A stretch of DNA of 64,000 nt from Stomoxys calcitrans (Eukaryota; Arthropoda; Insecta; Diptera; Muscidae), in contig NC_081553.1 of assembly GCF_963082655.1 (NCBI RefSeq), positions 211,454,117 through 211,518,116 of the forward strand. The letters run 5' to 3'. The stretch's first letter is position 1. Each line of letters begins with the position of its first letter. The notes beneath the pieces were generated by a model, which did not search any database, was not told where the DNA came from, and saw nothing but the letters and a program-made list of their open reading frames with translations. The translations under genes and the position numbers were made by a program. This document shows positions 20,660 through 31,555 of the stretch, one piece after another.

Positions 20660-21600
20660 TTTTCCATGCATTCTACAAGCAGAAAATTTTGTAGTATATC
20701 TGAGAAAGTTTTTTCATAATATATTTTTATAAAATTTTTGATTGTTTCTTATATTTTTATTTTATTAAAAATTCTTTTGTATATTCTTAAACGTGAATTT
20801 TGAAATTGTTCAACAATATCATGACCCTATGAAACGAAATAATCCGAAAATGCAGATTAAAAAAAGAAATAACTTAAGAAACCCAAAAGCAATCTCCCAT
20901 AGAATTTAAAAAAGAAAAAAAAAATATTTCAGATAAAGCCAAGGATGATGATGATACCAAATACACATAAGACAACAGGAAAGACCCCAAGAAAAATAAA
21001 ACTGGAGAGCATTAACTAGGAAATTAAAAATATGATTGCAAGCAAAACAAAAAATCTTAAAAAATAGTATATATACATATATATTTAGTAAGTGTAATTT
21101 GTAAAACATTAAATATACACTCACACACACACACACTCATATTAAATAGTATTTGAAAACCAATATTGAATTTAATAGCAATTGTAATCAACAATCAATC
21201 TCAATCACCACTACAACCACCAGAAACAAAACGAAAACAAAAACCGAAACCGAAACACAGATACAACAAGGCATTTAAATTCCCCCCCCTGGGTCACATC
21301 CCAAAGTATGCTGTAAGTTGGCTGTTTGGCTTTTAAGATACATAAGTACATACATACATACATAAGAGTATGTTATATGAATAGGATTAATTAGGAATGT
21401 TTATCAAATTGAAAGAAAAACTCACATCACACACAACAGAAACAGTATACATATGTATGGGTAGGTATACCGAAAGATTTACTGAAATGTCCAAATAACG
21501 AATGCAATTTTTTGAATGTATTTGAATCAAACGAAGGATTTTCTTATTTTAAATACCTTAGTTTTTTTTTATTTTAATTAATTTTATACTCCTTTCATAT
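20660..21600. other. A-rich, UTR-like non-coding stretch
   Basis: Runs of A, CA and TACATA repeats. Composition is like that downstream of 12,660; no coding sequence was seen. Confidence 0.35.
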
Positions 21601-21744
21601 TTAAAGATGGACCCGGACCCCTTTTACAATACACGGAACAAAATAACTTTTTCTGAAATACCATATCTCATGTTGAGCTTTCCATTTAAGTTTTTGTCTT
21701 CAATATTTGCGAAATCCATACGAATGTGGACGAACATGCCCTAG

Positions 21745-21862
21745 TCAATGCAGGTTGTTGTTGTTGTTGTAGCAGTGTGTTGTATACTGAGGCGGCAGCC
21801 CTTGCCGATGACGGACTTCATCGGGTCAATCCGGTACGTACAACCGGCTGCCTTGGGATTGA
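21745..21862 (-). mobile_element. Short dispersed segment with (CAA)n end
   Basis: gttgttgttgttgtagcagt...gtacaaccggctgcct is the inverse of a 3' end finishing in (CAA)n. It is the same segment as at 54515-54640 and, in the other orientation, 14365-14480. Confidence 0.55.
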
Positions 21863-22029
21863 GTAAATGCAGGTGTTGTCACTATGTAACTGTCGGCATT
21901 TGAATCATGTGGCTCGTGGCTTGACCGATTCGTATATTCCTTCTCTCTTCTTTCATCCTCTCAAAACACCTCAAGTGCTCCAAGCGTAATCTGCTTCCAG
22001 GATCCATTAAAAGACATGGCTCACTTATA

Positions 22030-23320
22030 AAAGGTAATAGGACGGTCCTCGTGGCACTGGACCTATCGAAGCCATTCAACACGGTCAGCCATGCCAAATT
22101 ATTTGAGGACATCGCCAACACGTCCCTCCAGCCAGGCCTGAAACGTTGGGTCGCAAATTATCTGTGTAGTCGCCAGTCTTTTGTGGAATTTAGGGATAAG
22201 AAGTCGAAGCACCGTAGAGTGAAACAGGGAGTTCCCCAAGGTGGGGTGATGTCTCCGGCACTGTTTAACCTCGCCTTATCCTCCTTTCCACACCTTCCAG
22301 ACGGCATAGAGATCATATGCGGACGACTGTACGATCATGACATCAGGCCCCCTACCCATTGTTGACATCTGCGATAGGTTGAACGTCTACCTTAACGAAC
22401 TTGCCTCATATTTCGCTGCAAGAAATCTGACGATATCTACCACCAAATCTTCAGCAACATTGTTCACTACAAATACGCGTGAGGTAAATACTGAGCTGAC
22501 TGTGATGGTCGATGGAGAAATGATTCCGACCATCAAGTGTCCCAAAATACTTGGCGTCACATTGGACAGTTCTCACACATTTTCCCCACATGCCACAACA
22601 ATTTGCGATAAAGTCAAAAGTAGAAACAAGGTCCTCAAGTCACTTGGGGTGCAGACAAAGAAACCTTGTTGACCACGTACAAAGCAATTGGCCGGTCTGT
22701 GGTAAGTTATGCAGCGCCAGTGTGGTCTCGTCAACTTTGTGATACGCAGTGGAATAATATTCAGATCTGTCAGAATGCCGTCCTCCGAACTGCGACGGGC
22801 TGTCTTCTCAGTTCTCATGTGGACCACCTCCATCAGGAGACAAAGATCCTACCAGTGCGAAGACATAACTACATGCTGTCTAAGCAATACCTTTTGTGCT
22901 GTTATCGCAGAGACCATCCAAATCATCATCTTGTGGATTGATATCCATCGCCCATAAGCCTTGAGGTAGATCTACATGATCTAGAGCAGGAGGTTCAGCG
23001 CTACAAGAGAGAACCTCTAGATCAAGCGGCATCTCAAGCAGGTCTAGACAACATTCATACAGACACGGTAGCAGATGCGGTAAATGGCTACCGGGCGAAT
23101 GTAGTCCTTGGAGAACGACCGCCTCCCATTGCACCTGAAGAAATTGACCTTCCCCGGCAAACCAGAGTCGTTCTGGCTCAATTACGTTCCGGCAGATGCA
23201 GCCGCCTCAACTACTACAGAGAAAGGATTGATGCCGAAAAGGTTTCATGAACATTAAGGATGTCAAAATGTGTCCTATCCAGCAGGATATTAAATAGATC
23301 ACACGATCTGCAAAGTCGTC
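22030..23320 (+). pseudogene. Jockey-like LINE ORF2 relic, copy 1 (5'-truncated)
   Basis: The reverse-transcriptase palm reads LVALDLSKPFNTVSHAKLFE, then VKQGVPQGGVMSPALFNLAL. The expected YADD block is lost by a small deletion (about 22316-22330) that shifts the frame. Downstream are NVYLNELASYFAARNLTIST, KCPKILGVTLDSSHTF and, after another shift, the thumb and C-terminal part (VSYAAPVWSR-like). It is the same family as 40290-42450 and 51955-54205. No RNase H was seen, fitting a Jockey-type element. Confidence 0.8.
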
Positions 23321-23504
23321 AGTTTTTCAGGAATACCGAACCTTTGAACATATAGGGATGTCGAAAGACGAAGAGATGGTAAGAGTTGACCTGTCCTCCT
23401 CGGGTCTGTCAATATCTGGTCTATGGTGTATTTACCAGGATTCAAGCCCCATCGATAGGATCCAAATATCTCATTAACTCAAGGTGTTACACCCATACAG
23501 CTTT

Positions 23505-23720
23505 ATGGTAATATTACCAGGTAGTGGACCGTAAACAGCGGAATACAATTTTTTCTCGCGAAGTGCACAATCTGTCAACTAGTTTTGGTTATGTGTGTGT
23601 ATTATAGTTAAGAACCATAACACACAACGAAAAATGGCGCGAACTAGTAACATACATAAAATCAGAGTTGCAGTAATCACTGATTTTGACAGATAGTGTA
23701 CTCAATCTTTTGTTGTTGGG
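23505..23720. mobile_element. Dispersed (CA)n element, copy 2 (inverted)
   Basis: The inverse of 17790-18010: accaggtagtggaccgtaaa ... gtgtattatagttaagaacc ... gtaatcactgattttgacag. Confidence 0.6.
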
Positions 23721-23749
23721 CAACTTGTTTTGGGAACTTGTAAATTATG

Positions 23750-26040
23750 AAATTCGTTGGATTTGTGAAGAAAATTTCTTTCCGCAATGGTGCTGGATGA
23801 AGCAATACTCTTTTCTATTTCCTTGAAAACTTAACGATTATTGCTTCAAAATCGATAATTGATATCCAAAAATTCAAAGAAAACCGACGTGAGTTTGCAA
23901 CTGCTGTAACTTCCTCAGTTTTGGGAACTTCACTCAGACACCGTTGGATTCGCGAAGAAAATCTCTTTCCGTAGTTGTGCTGCATAAAGCGATACTGTAA
24001 AGGTTGCTATCAAAAACATAGGAAAAACCAATTTATTTTGGGCGTAAAAATTCAAAGTCGTTTTCAAAGCCAACAACGCTGTAACTCCTACATTTTTTCG
24101 AATTTCGAAAATTTTTAAGCACTCGGCAGTTCGAAATTCGTAGACGATTCGTAAAAAAAACAATTTTACTTAAAATTTCACATTTTATTTTTTGCATTTT
24201 TTTTTAGCAAAGGCTAACCCCTTACGAAAATGTTCAATTTTTGATGCGAAAAAATTTTTCGAGTTGAGTATACAGTATTGAAAATTATGGCAAAAAATTC
24301 GGTTTAGTGCAAGCCCTTTGTTTTTGCTTCAAGAAACAAGCTCAAAATCGCATAATCAATATCCGAAAAATCTAAAAAAAAATCAACGTGAGTTTGAAAT
24401 TGCTGTAACATCCTTAGTTTTGCGAACTTCAAAATTCTGAGCACACCGTTGGATTCGTGAAGAAAATCTCTTTCCGTAGAGGTGCTGCATAAAGCTATAC
24501 TGTAAAGGTTGCTATGAAAAACCAATTTATTTTGGGCGTAAAAATTCAAAGTCGTTTTCAAGGCCAACAACGCTGTAAATCCTAAATTTTTTCGAATTTC
24601 GAAAATTTTTAAGCATTCCGCAGTTCGAAATTCGAAGCCGATTCGTAAAGTAAGCAGTATTACTTGAAATTTCACATTTTATTTTTTTTGCATTTTTTTA
24701 GCAAAGGCTAACCCCTTACGAAAATTTACAATTTTTGATGCGAGAAAATTTTTCGAGTTGAGTATAAAGTATTGGAGATAATGGCAAAAAATTCGGTTTA
24801 GTGCAAGCCCTATGTTTTTCTTTCAAGAAACAAGCTTAAAATCACATAACCAATATCCGAAAAATCTAAAAAAAAATCAACGTGAGTTTGAAATTGCTGT
24901 AACATCCTTAGTTTTGCGAACTTCAAAATTCTGAGCACACCGTTGGATTCTTGAAGAAAATCTCTTTCCGTAGAGGTGCTGCATAAAGCGATACTGTAAT
25001 AGTTGCTGTGCAAAACATAGCAAAAACCAATTTATTTTGGGCGTAAAAATTCAAAGTCGTTTTCAAGGTCAACAACGCTGTAACTCCTTCATTTTTTTGA
25101 ATGTCGAAAATTTTTAAGCATTCCGCAGTTCGAAATTCGAAGACGATTCGTAAAATAAACAGAATTACTTGGAATTTCACATTTTATTTTTTGCATTTTT
25201 TAGCAAAGGCTAACCCCTTATGAAAATTTTCAATTTTTGATGCGAAAAAATTTTTCGAGTTGAGTATACAGTATTGAATATAATCGCAAAAAAATCGCTT
25301 TAGTGCAACTCCTATGTTTTTCCTTCAAAAAACGAGCTCAAAATCGCATAATCAATATCCGAAAAATGCAAAAAAAAATCAACGTGAGTTTGAAAATTCT
25401 GTAACATCCTTAGTTTTGCGAACTTCAAAATTCTGAGCACACCGTTGATTTCGTGAAGAAAATTTCTTTCCGTAATGGTGCTGGATGAAGCAATACTCTC
25501 TTCTATTTCCTTGAAAACTTTACGAGTATTGCTTCAAAATCGCATAATTGATATCAAAAAATTTAAAAAAACCAACGTGAGTTTGCAACTGCTGTAACTT
25601 CCCCAGTTTTACGAACCTGACAATTTTTCAGGCACCGTTGGATTCGTGACAAAAATCCCTTTCCGTAGATGTGCTACATGAAGCGATACTGTTAAGGTTG
25701 CTATGGAAAACATAGCAAAAACCAATTTATTTTGGGCGTAAAAATTCAAAGTCGTTTTCAAGGCCAACAACGCTGTAACTCCTTCATTTTTTCGAATTTC
25801 GAAAATTTTTAGGCATTCCGTAGGTCGAAATTCGAAGACGATTCGAAAAGTGAACAGAACTACTTGGAATTTCACATTTTATTTTTTTTGCATTTTTTTA
25901 GCAAAGGCTAACCCCTTATGAAAATTTTCAATTTTTGATGCGAAAAAATTTTTCGAGTTGAGTATACAGTTTTGAAGATAATGGCAAAAAATTCGGTTTA
26001 GTGCAAGCCCTTTGTTTTTCCTTCAAAAACAAAACCAAAA
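23750..26040. repeat. Satellite array, ~495-bp unit, about 4.5 units
   Basis: The landmark 'gtgagtttg-aa--gctgtaac' occurs near 23890, 24389, 24883, 25383 and 25575, so most units are ~495 bp and one is short. Each holds 'gcgtaaaaattcaaagtcgt', 'ggctaaccccttacgaaaat' and 'cgagttgagtatacagtatt'. The - strand frame MKFQV..F..RIVFEFRTAE.. stays open in several units. Diverged units of the same family occur at 31.6, 33.4, 35.4 and 36.6 kb. Confidence 0.85.
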
Positions 26041-26290
26041 TCGTCTATTTCATGCAAATTTTGCTGTCATTTGATACAGTTAGCTACATTAGGCCCCTCG
26101 ATACCTGTGCCGAGTATGGTCAATATCGCATTATACTTAGAGAGTCATATATGGTGTGTTGTATTATACCCTAAGTGTGTTGTATTAGATCCATATATGG
26201 CTATGAGCTCAAAACGGCCTCTATTATTTCCGGAAACTGACAAAATTAGGAAAAGTGAGTATATTTGATTCCCTCAAAATCCCTCTACCC
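26035..26290. repeat. Dispersed repeat, copy 1 of pair
   Basis: From ttcatgcaaattttgctgtc to aggaaaagtgagtatatttg; the same sequence is at 28055-28290. Contains 'atatggtgtgttgtatta' and 'tatggctatgagctcaaaac'. No gene. Confidence 0.65.
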
Positions 26291-26329
26291 GAAAAAGACC
26301 AATTGCGTGTATTTTGATTTAATTAACAA

Positions 26330-26490
26330 TAGGTCTGTTCGCGTAATTTTCCTGTAAAAATGTGCAGCTGGGCAAGAGCCATTTTACTCTCTTTGAAAAA
26401 TTTGCAAGCAAAAGTACGCGAACGACTTCCAGTGAATGACTTCCAATAAAAAACAGCTGATCTTTGTTTTGATTGGTTTTTTATTTGCTT
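26330..26490. mobile_element. Dispersed short repeat ('gaacgacttccagt' family)
   Basis: Shares 'ttcgcgtaattttcctgta', 'gtacgcgaacgacttccagt' and 'aaacagctgatct' with 5515-5570, 27515-27700 and 47690-47800. It contains inverted segments; non-coding. Confidence 0.5.
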
Positions 26491-26559
26491 GATTACGAAA
26501 ACATTTTTTTTTTTAATATATTTAAAATGCTGGCGATACTTGTGAGGTATTTTCCTTAG

Positions 26560-27090
26560 ACAAGGCTAGAAGGGGAGTCATTCGTCGTATCCATGATCTC
26601 TGTGCTACTGGACAGCCATCACAAATTACCATAAATCTAGATATGCCTGGAGTCGAGTACCTTACAACTGTCCTCAGCCTGTCTGAGTATTATAGTACCC
26701 GTTGCTTGGAAGATGGGTATTGTGACCTCGCTACTGATACCTGGAAAGGAAACGAGCAAGGGGGAGTCATACAGACCGATATCCCTTCTCTCATCAGAAG
26801 CCAAGACGCATGAGGGCGAATTTCCATTCGCCGAGCATCAGTATGTATATTTCAAAGGATGCATAGGACTACAATTTCTTTACATTCCATCACCGTATAC
26901 AAAAGTAGAAACAATGTTCTCAAGTCACTTGCTGACAAAGAAACCTAGGACTAACCATCTAATGCTACTGGATATTTTTGCTAGACAATATGCTATGACC
27001 ACTGATGTGAGGCTAAGGAAGCTTTCAATTTGGCCATGTAGCTGCTACGGATACTTTGTTATCATTGAATATATCTGTATTTGTTCATAA
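26560..27090 (+). pseudogene. Jockey-like LINE fragment, scrambled
   Basis: Frame at 26713 reads MGIVTSLLIPGKETSKGESY then RPISLLSSEAKT, a reverse-transcriptase block. It then jumps to the 'tagaaacaatgttctcaagt' (RN.VLKSL) block, so several hundred bases of the element are deleted between. Confidence 0.6.
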
Positions 27091-27514
27091 TTGCCAGACT
27101 AATTTGCACTCATATTTTCTAGTCCCACTGTGTGTCACCTTTTTAACTGCCCAGCCAGATCCACTCAATCCCATTGCATCATCTTCCCTTCTTAACAAAT
27201 TCAAAGGAACGGTGTTGGATACAATGTTTTAATTTTTCAAGATTTTCTAAATAATTACGTACATTTTACACTTACCTTCTATTGTATGACAACCGATTTG
27301 ATGTAAAATTACATCATTTGGCGTGTTTTCTGTACCTGAACACTAGCTGCTGCCTTGAAACTTAATTAAAAGAAAATAAAAATTTAACAAACAAATGAAA
27401 ACATTGTTTATAGGTAATTTTTAAGACCTATAAACAATATTTTTATTTTTTTACTTACCTCTCCCTTTTTTATCTATTTTGGTATTAGCTTTTTTATTTT
27501 CATGTAACGGCTGC

Positions 27515-27700
27515 TTTTAATAAAACAGCTGATCTCTACAAAACATCTGTTCAAAGTTGTAAATATCTGTTGGCAAAAAAGTCCAGTAGAAATTTGCAGG
27601 TTCTTTGCTCTCTCTCGCGCTCTCTTTTGTTGGCAAATAAAGTAGGCGAACGACTTCCAGTAAAAATTTGTGCAAATTTGCACAATTTTTTGAGTTCCCG
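27515..27700. mobile_element. Dispersed short repeat ('gaacgacttccagt' family), copy
   Basis: Contains ccagtagaaatttgcaggtt and aggcgaacgacttccagtaa in the same order as at 26.3 kb and 47.7 kb, with a (CT)-rich insert. Confidence 0.5.
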
Positions 27701-27744
27701 AACACAGCTAATTTTTGTCGGCTGGGAGAGAATTTGACATAGCG

Positions 27745-28000
27745 AAACAATTAAAGGTGGTCTGTCTCATTTGTACAACAACCACAAATCATATGGTGCA
27801 ATTCGCCATCTTACCATCAAGCTGATCGACGTTTGGCCAACACAGGTAAAGAAATTTTTTGCTTGTGTGTATACGTGTGCATACATGAGCAGAGAATATG
27901 CGAGAAAGAAGATAACAACAAAGAGAATCGAAACAAAAATCTGACATCTTAATACTGTCAAACCTGGCCAGCTGTTCGCGTGAGACCAACTTTTTAAATC
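27745..28000. mobile_element. Inverted-repeat element 'GGTGGTCTCA', copy 3
   Basis: Same orientation as 14495-14765: aattaaaggtggtctgtctc ... gcgtgagaccaactttttaa. The neighbouring 'aaatccgccttga' is shared too. Confidence 0.6.
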
Positions 28001-28054
28001 CGCCTTGATTTAAATATAGCGGTCATATAAACCGATTGATTTGAGGTTTAGAGC

Positions 28055-28290
28055 CCATAGAAGTATATTTCATGCCCAATTTTGCTGGCATTTGGTGCAG
28101 TTAGCAACTTAAGGCCCTCGATACCTGTATGGTCAATGTCGGTTTATAGTTAGATAAACATATATGGTGTGTTGTATTAGACCCTTATATGGCTATAAGC
28201 TCAAAACGACCTCTGCTATTTCCCGATACTGACAAAATTAGGAAAAGGGAGTATATTTGATCCCCTCAAAATTGCTTGTATTTTGATTTA
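28055..28290. repeat. Dispersed repeat, copy 2 of pair
   Basis: Matches 26035-26290 (ttagcaacttaaggccctcg ... aaaattaggaaaagggagta). It lies directly after the inverted-repeat element. Confidence 0.6.
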
Positions 28291-28299
28291 CTTTACAAT

Positions 28300-30060
28300 A
28301 TTGGCCGGCTGGGAAAGAATTTGGTATGAAAAATTTTGTTTGGATTTTTTTTGTAGTGGCAACGCTGCTGCAGAGTTACCCTGTTTTTTTGTATTCTTAG
28401 CCTCAGTAGCACTACTGTTTGTGCCAGGGGTTTTATTTTGCATTTTCTACAGTGCGGCCTATGCTTTGCCGTTATTGGGATAAAGAGTGCTTTGTTCAAG
28501 CAGATGGGTCAGTTCAGTGGGCCATGTCGATGGTGTTTGTTATGTCTGCAGTTCAAGGACGACTAGCTAAAATGCTAAAAGAAGCTCATAATAAAATTTT
28601 CACAGTGATGTCAATTCAAAGTAATTTAATAGAGCACTCGATTTTCACTTACCTCACTTGCATTCTAGCTACCATTCGTTTATATCTAAATTAATTTAAG
28701 AATTTCCCCATTAACAACTCTTTCCATACAAATAAGCCATGTTCCAGAATGAGTTATCCATGTATACGGGAAATGAGAACAAATATTACGCACAAAAATG
28801 TATTCCAAAGATATTAAATTAATTTCAACGTACAAATTATTATGTTTATTATATATAAATATATATTAAGTTGTTCATTTACAAAGAAAGATATTTAAAA
28901 ATATATATATACATTAAAAATAAAAAAAAAAATATTTTTAACTATGTAATTTTATTTAAACCGGAAGGTGGTATAAATGCATTTCTTATACAACACAACA
29001 AAAGCAAGCCATAATAAGTAAACACAACGTTTTTGGGCATTATGGGAAACATGGAGAAAAACAAAGAAACGAAAACTACACAAGAAACGTTAAGATAATA
29101 TGAAATGATTAATTTTTCCTTCCCTCCTCCTTACCCCTCAAACTTAACTTCAAAAGATTTTGGCTCAATTCTTTCTAATTTAGACTGAACTTCTAATAAA
29201 ACATACAATAAATCTTTGTCTTTCAAAATAAACCAACGAATTATTACTGAAAAAAACCAAGTAATTATATATATATATAAATATATTAGTTAAAAAAAAT
29301 AATAAACAATTTACTTTTTTTGCTAAAAACAAACAATAAAATAAATTGAAAAGTAACAAAAATAAATAAAAAAAACCAACTTAACTGAAGAACAAAAAAA
29401 AGTATTTATTTTTCAATATTTAGTACCTTAAAATAATTTTAAAGCTAAATAAAATAATAAAATTCAAACAAAAAAATAAATATTCAAATTTTATTTTATT
29501 TAAAAGAAATTTAAACCAAAACAAGATTATTAAAACCTTATGCGAAAATATATACAACATTTAAAACAAAGAAAAAAAAACAGAAACAAGTATATATATA
29601 TATATGCGAGTATATATATATTATCTAATTATATGTAGTTAATATGTTCTAATAACATAAACCTTAAAACAAAAAAAACACAAAATTTAAAACGAAAAAA
29701 TGAATAAATATAAATACATATATATGTATATACCACCCTGATGATATTGTAAATCTCATTTGATTTAAACGCAAAGTGAAAAATCAAGAAAAAAATTTAA
29801 ATCACGGTGAATACACAAAAACAGAGAGAAATATATACATATATACATACATAAAATTGACATTAAATTAAAAGCAAAAAAAAAATTTAAAACCATTTAT
29901 TGTTTTATTAAACAAAACAAAAAATATAATTTAAGAAAAATAAGTGGAATAAACTAAAATAAAAATAAAAAAAAAACAACAAATTTGTGTTTAATTTTTT
30001 ATTGGGTATTGACTCCCGGCACGAAAAATAAGCAAAATACCGTTTTTATTAACATGACAA
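28300..30060. other. No gene recognised; AT-rich, UTR-like from 28.7 kb
   Basis: 28.3-28.7 kb has short open frames without known similarity. 28.7-30.0 kb is strongly AT-rich with (TA)n, 'aaaacaaa' and many AATAAA-like signals. It could be the end of a very long 3'UTR or plain spacer. Confidence 0.3.
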
Positions 30061-30099
30061 TTCGAAAACATCCCTGCTGACTTCGACTTTTCGCCCGAA

Positions 30100-30310
30100 C
30101 AACCAAAATATATTCATTTACACGTTCGCGCTATCTTTCGCTGTTTGTATGTGTTATGGTTCTTAACTATAATACACACACACACAACCAAAACTGGTTG
30201 ACAGATAGTGCACTTCACGAAAAAAATTGTACTCTGCTGTTTACGTTACACTACCTGTTATTTATGTCATGCGAACAACTGTCAAAACGCATTAAGGCTA
30301 GTACTGACTT
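30100..30310. mobile_element. Dispersed (CA)n element, copy 3
   Basis: Same orientation as 17790-18010: tatggttcttaactataata, (CA)n, aaactggttgacagatagtg, tgtttacgttacactacctg. Confidence 0.6.
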
Positions 30311-30479
30311 CGTCTTTTCGCCCGAACAAATGTCAAAATGCATTATGAAAAAATGGTGATAATAAAAACACGAACACATTCCGCAGAAGTGGTACTGACT
30401 TCTATGAGCAAAATAGTAGCGACATGGCACTGCGTCAGTATAAATTTCGTTTCAATTTATTGCAAATGTAAATAAATGG

Positions 30480-31555
30480 GAATTAATCAACCCTACTTGA
30501 AGGCCGTTGTCTATGTTTGTGTTGTTGTTGGTTGACTTTTATTTAGGATCTGGCGAAGAATAATGTCTATTGGATTTCGCAATAGTTTAATAGGCATTTT
30601 CGCTGCAATGGAGCTAGTAGAAGGAATACTCACAATCAACGTTGCCGTTTTTGGTAGTTTCCTATCAAAATTTGTAGGTTTTTATTTTCTTGGTAGGTTG
30701 GTAGGCTAACTTCAATTTTTGGTAGGTTTTTCCCATCATATAAATAAAAAGTTAATTACTAAAAAAATCGCTGATGATAACTCAAAATTAGTTTCTGTGT
30801 AATCGTTAAGAGTGCAGAACAAAACCATGGATGTTGAGGGGCCAAATTCTGTTACAAGGGTTCCCATTTCAAAAAATTTCGGTAAAAACGTCGTAAGTTC
30901 TCATATTGACTGTAACTGGTACGAATGTTAAAGGATTTTTCCCAAACTTCGCAAACTCTGGGCAGAAAATGAGGCTTGTGCGTTGAATGCCTTTAATCGG
31001 AAATCAGGGCTATGTGGCAGCTGCATACAGATAAGGTCAGATTTAGTCCATGCTCAGACGTTTAGTAGTCCATGCAACTTACTGTAACAGCAAATATGGT
31101 TAGCAAAAGGACTTTTTGGGCTCAACTTTTAAATCGGAAGATCGCTTTATGAAATTCGGCGCGGTTTTTCCAATGAAATCGGGGTAAAACTACGACTTTC
31201 TGAAGATTTCTTATAAGGAGATCGCTATGAAGGATAATATATCAAGATATAGGCCATCTTTGAACGTAACGCTGTAGAGTGATTTGGACAAAAAGGCGAA
31301 CGGACATGTCTAGATCCTATATGAATAACGATGATCTAGTACTTTGTAGCCTTGAAAATGTATAATTTGATGTGTTCCAAATGGAATGGAAAATGGCTAA
31401 CTCTTCGGTGGTAGGTATAAAAACATATGTCACATTTTTGGCTTGTAAAATATTTGGTAGGTTTTGGTAGGGTTTAGTAGGATTTTCTTAAATTTTGGTA
31501 GGAAACAATTTCTTAAGTGGCAACACTATTCACAATTTTCTTTAGAAAAATATTC
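30480..31555. other. No gene; 'ggtaggttt' short repeats
   Basis: Repeated 'ttggtaggtttt' motifs flank the region (30660-30730 and 31440-31505). The centre holds old repeat sequence such as 'tcggaagatcgctttatgaa'. No coding region was recognised. Confidence 0.35.
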
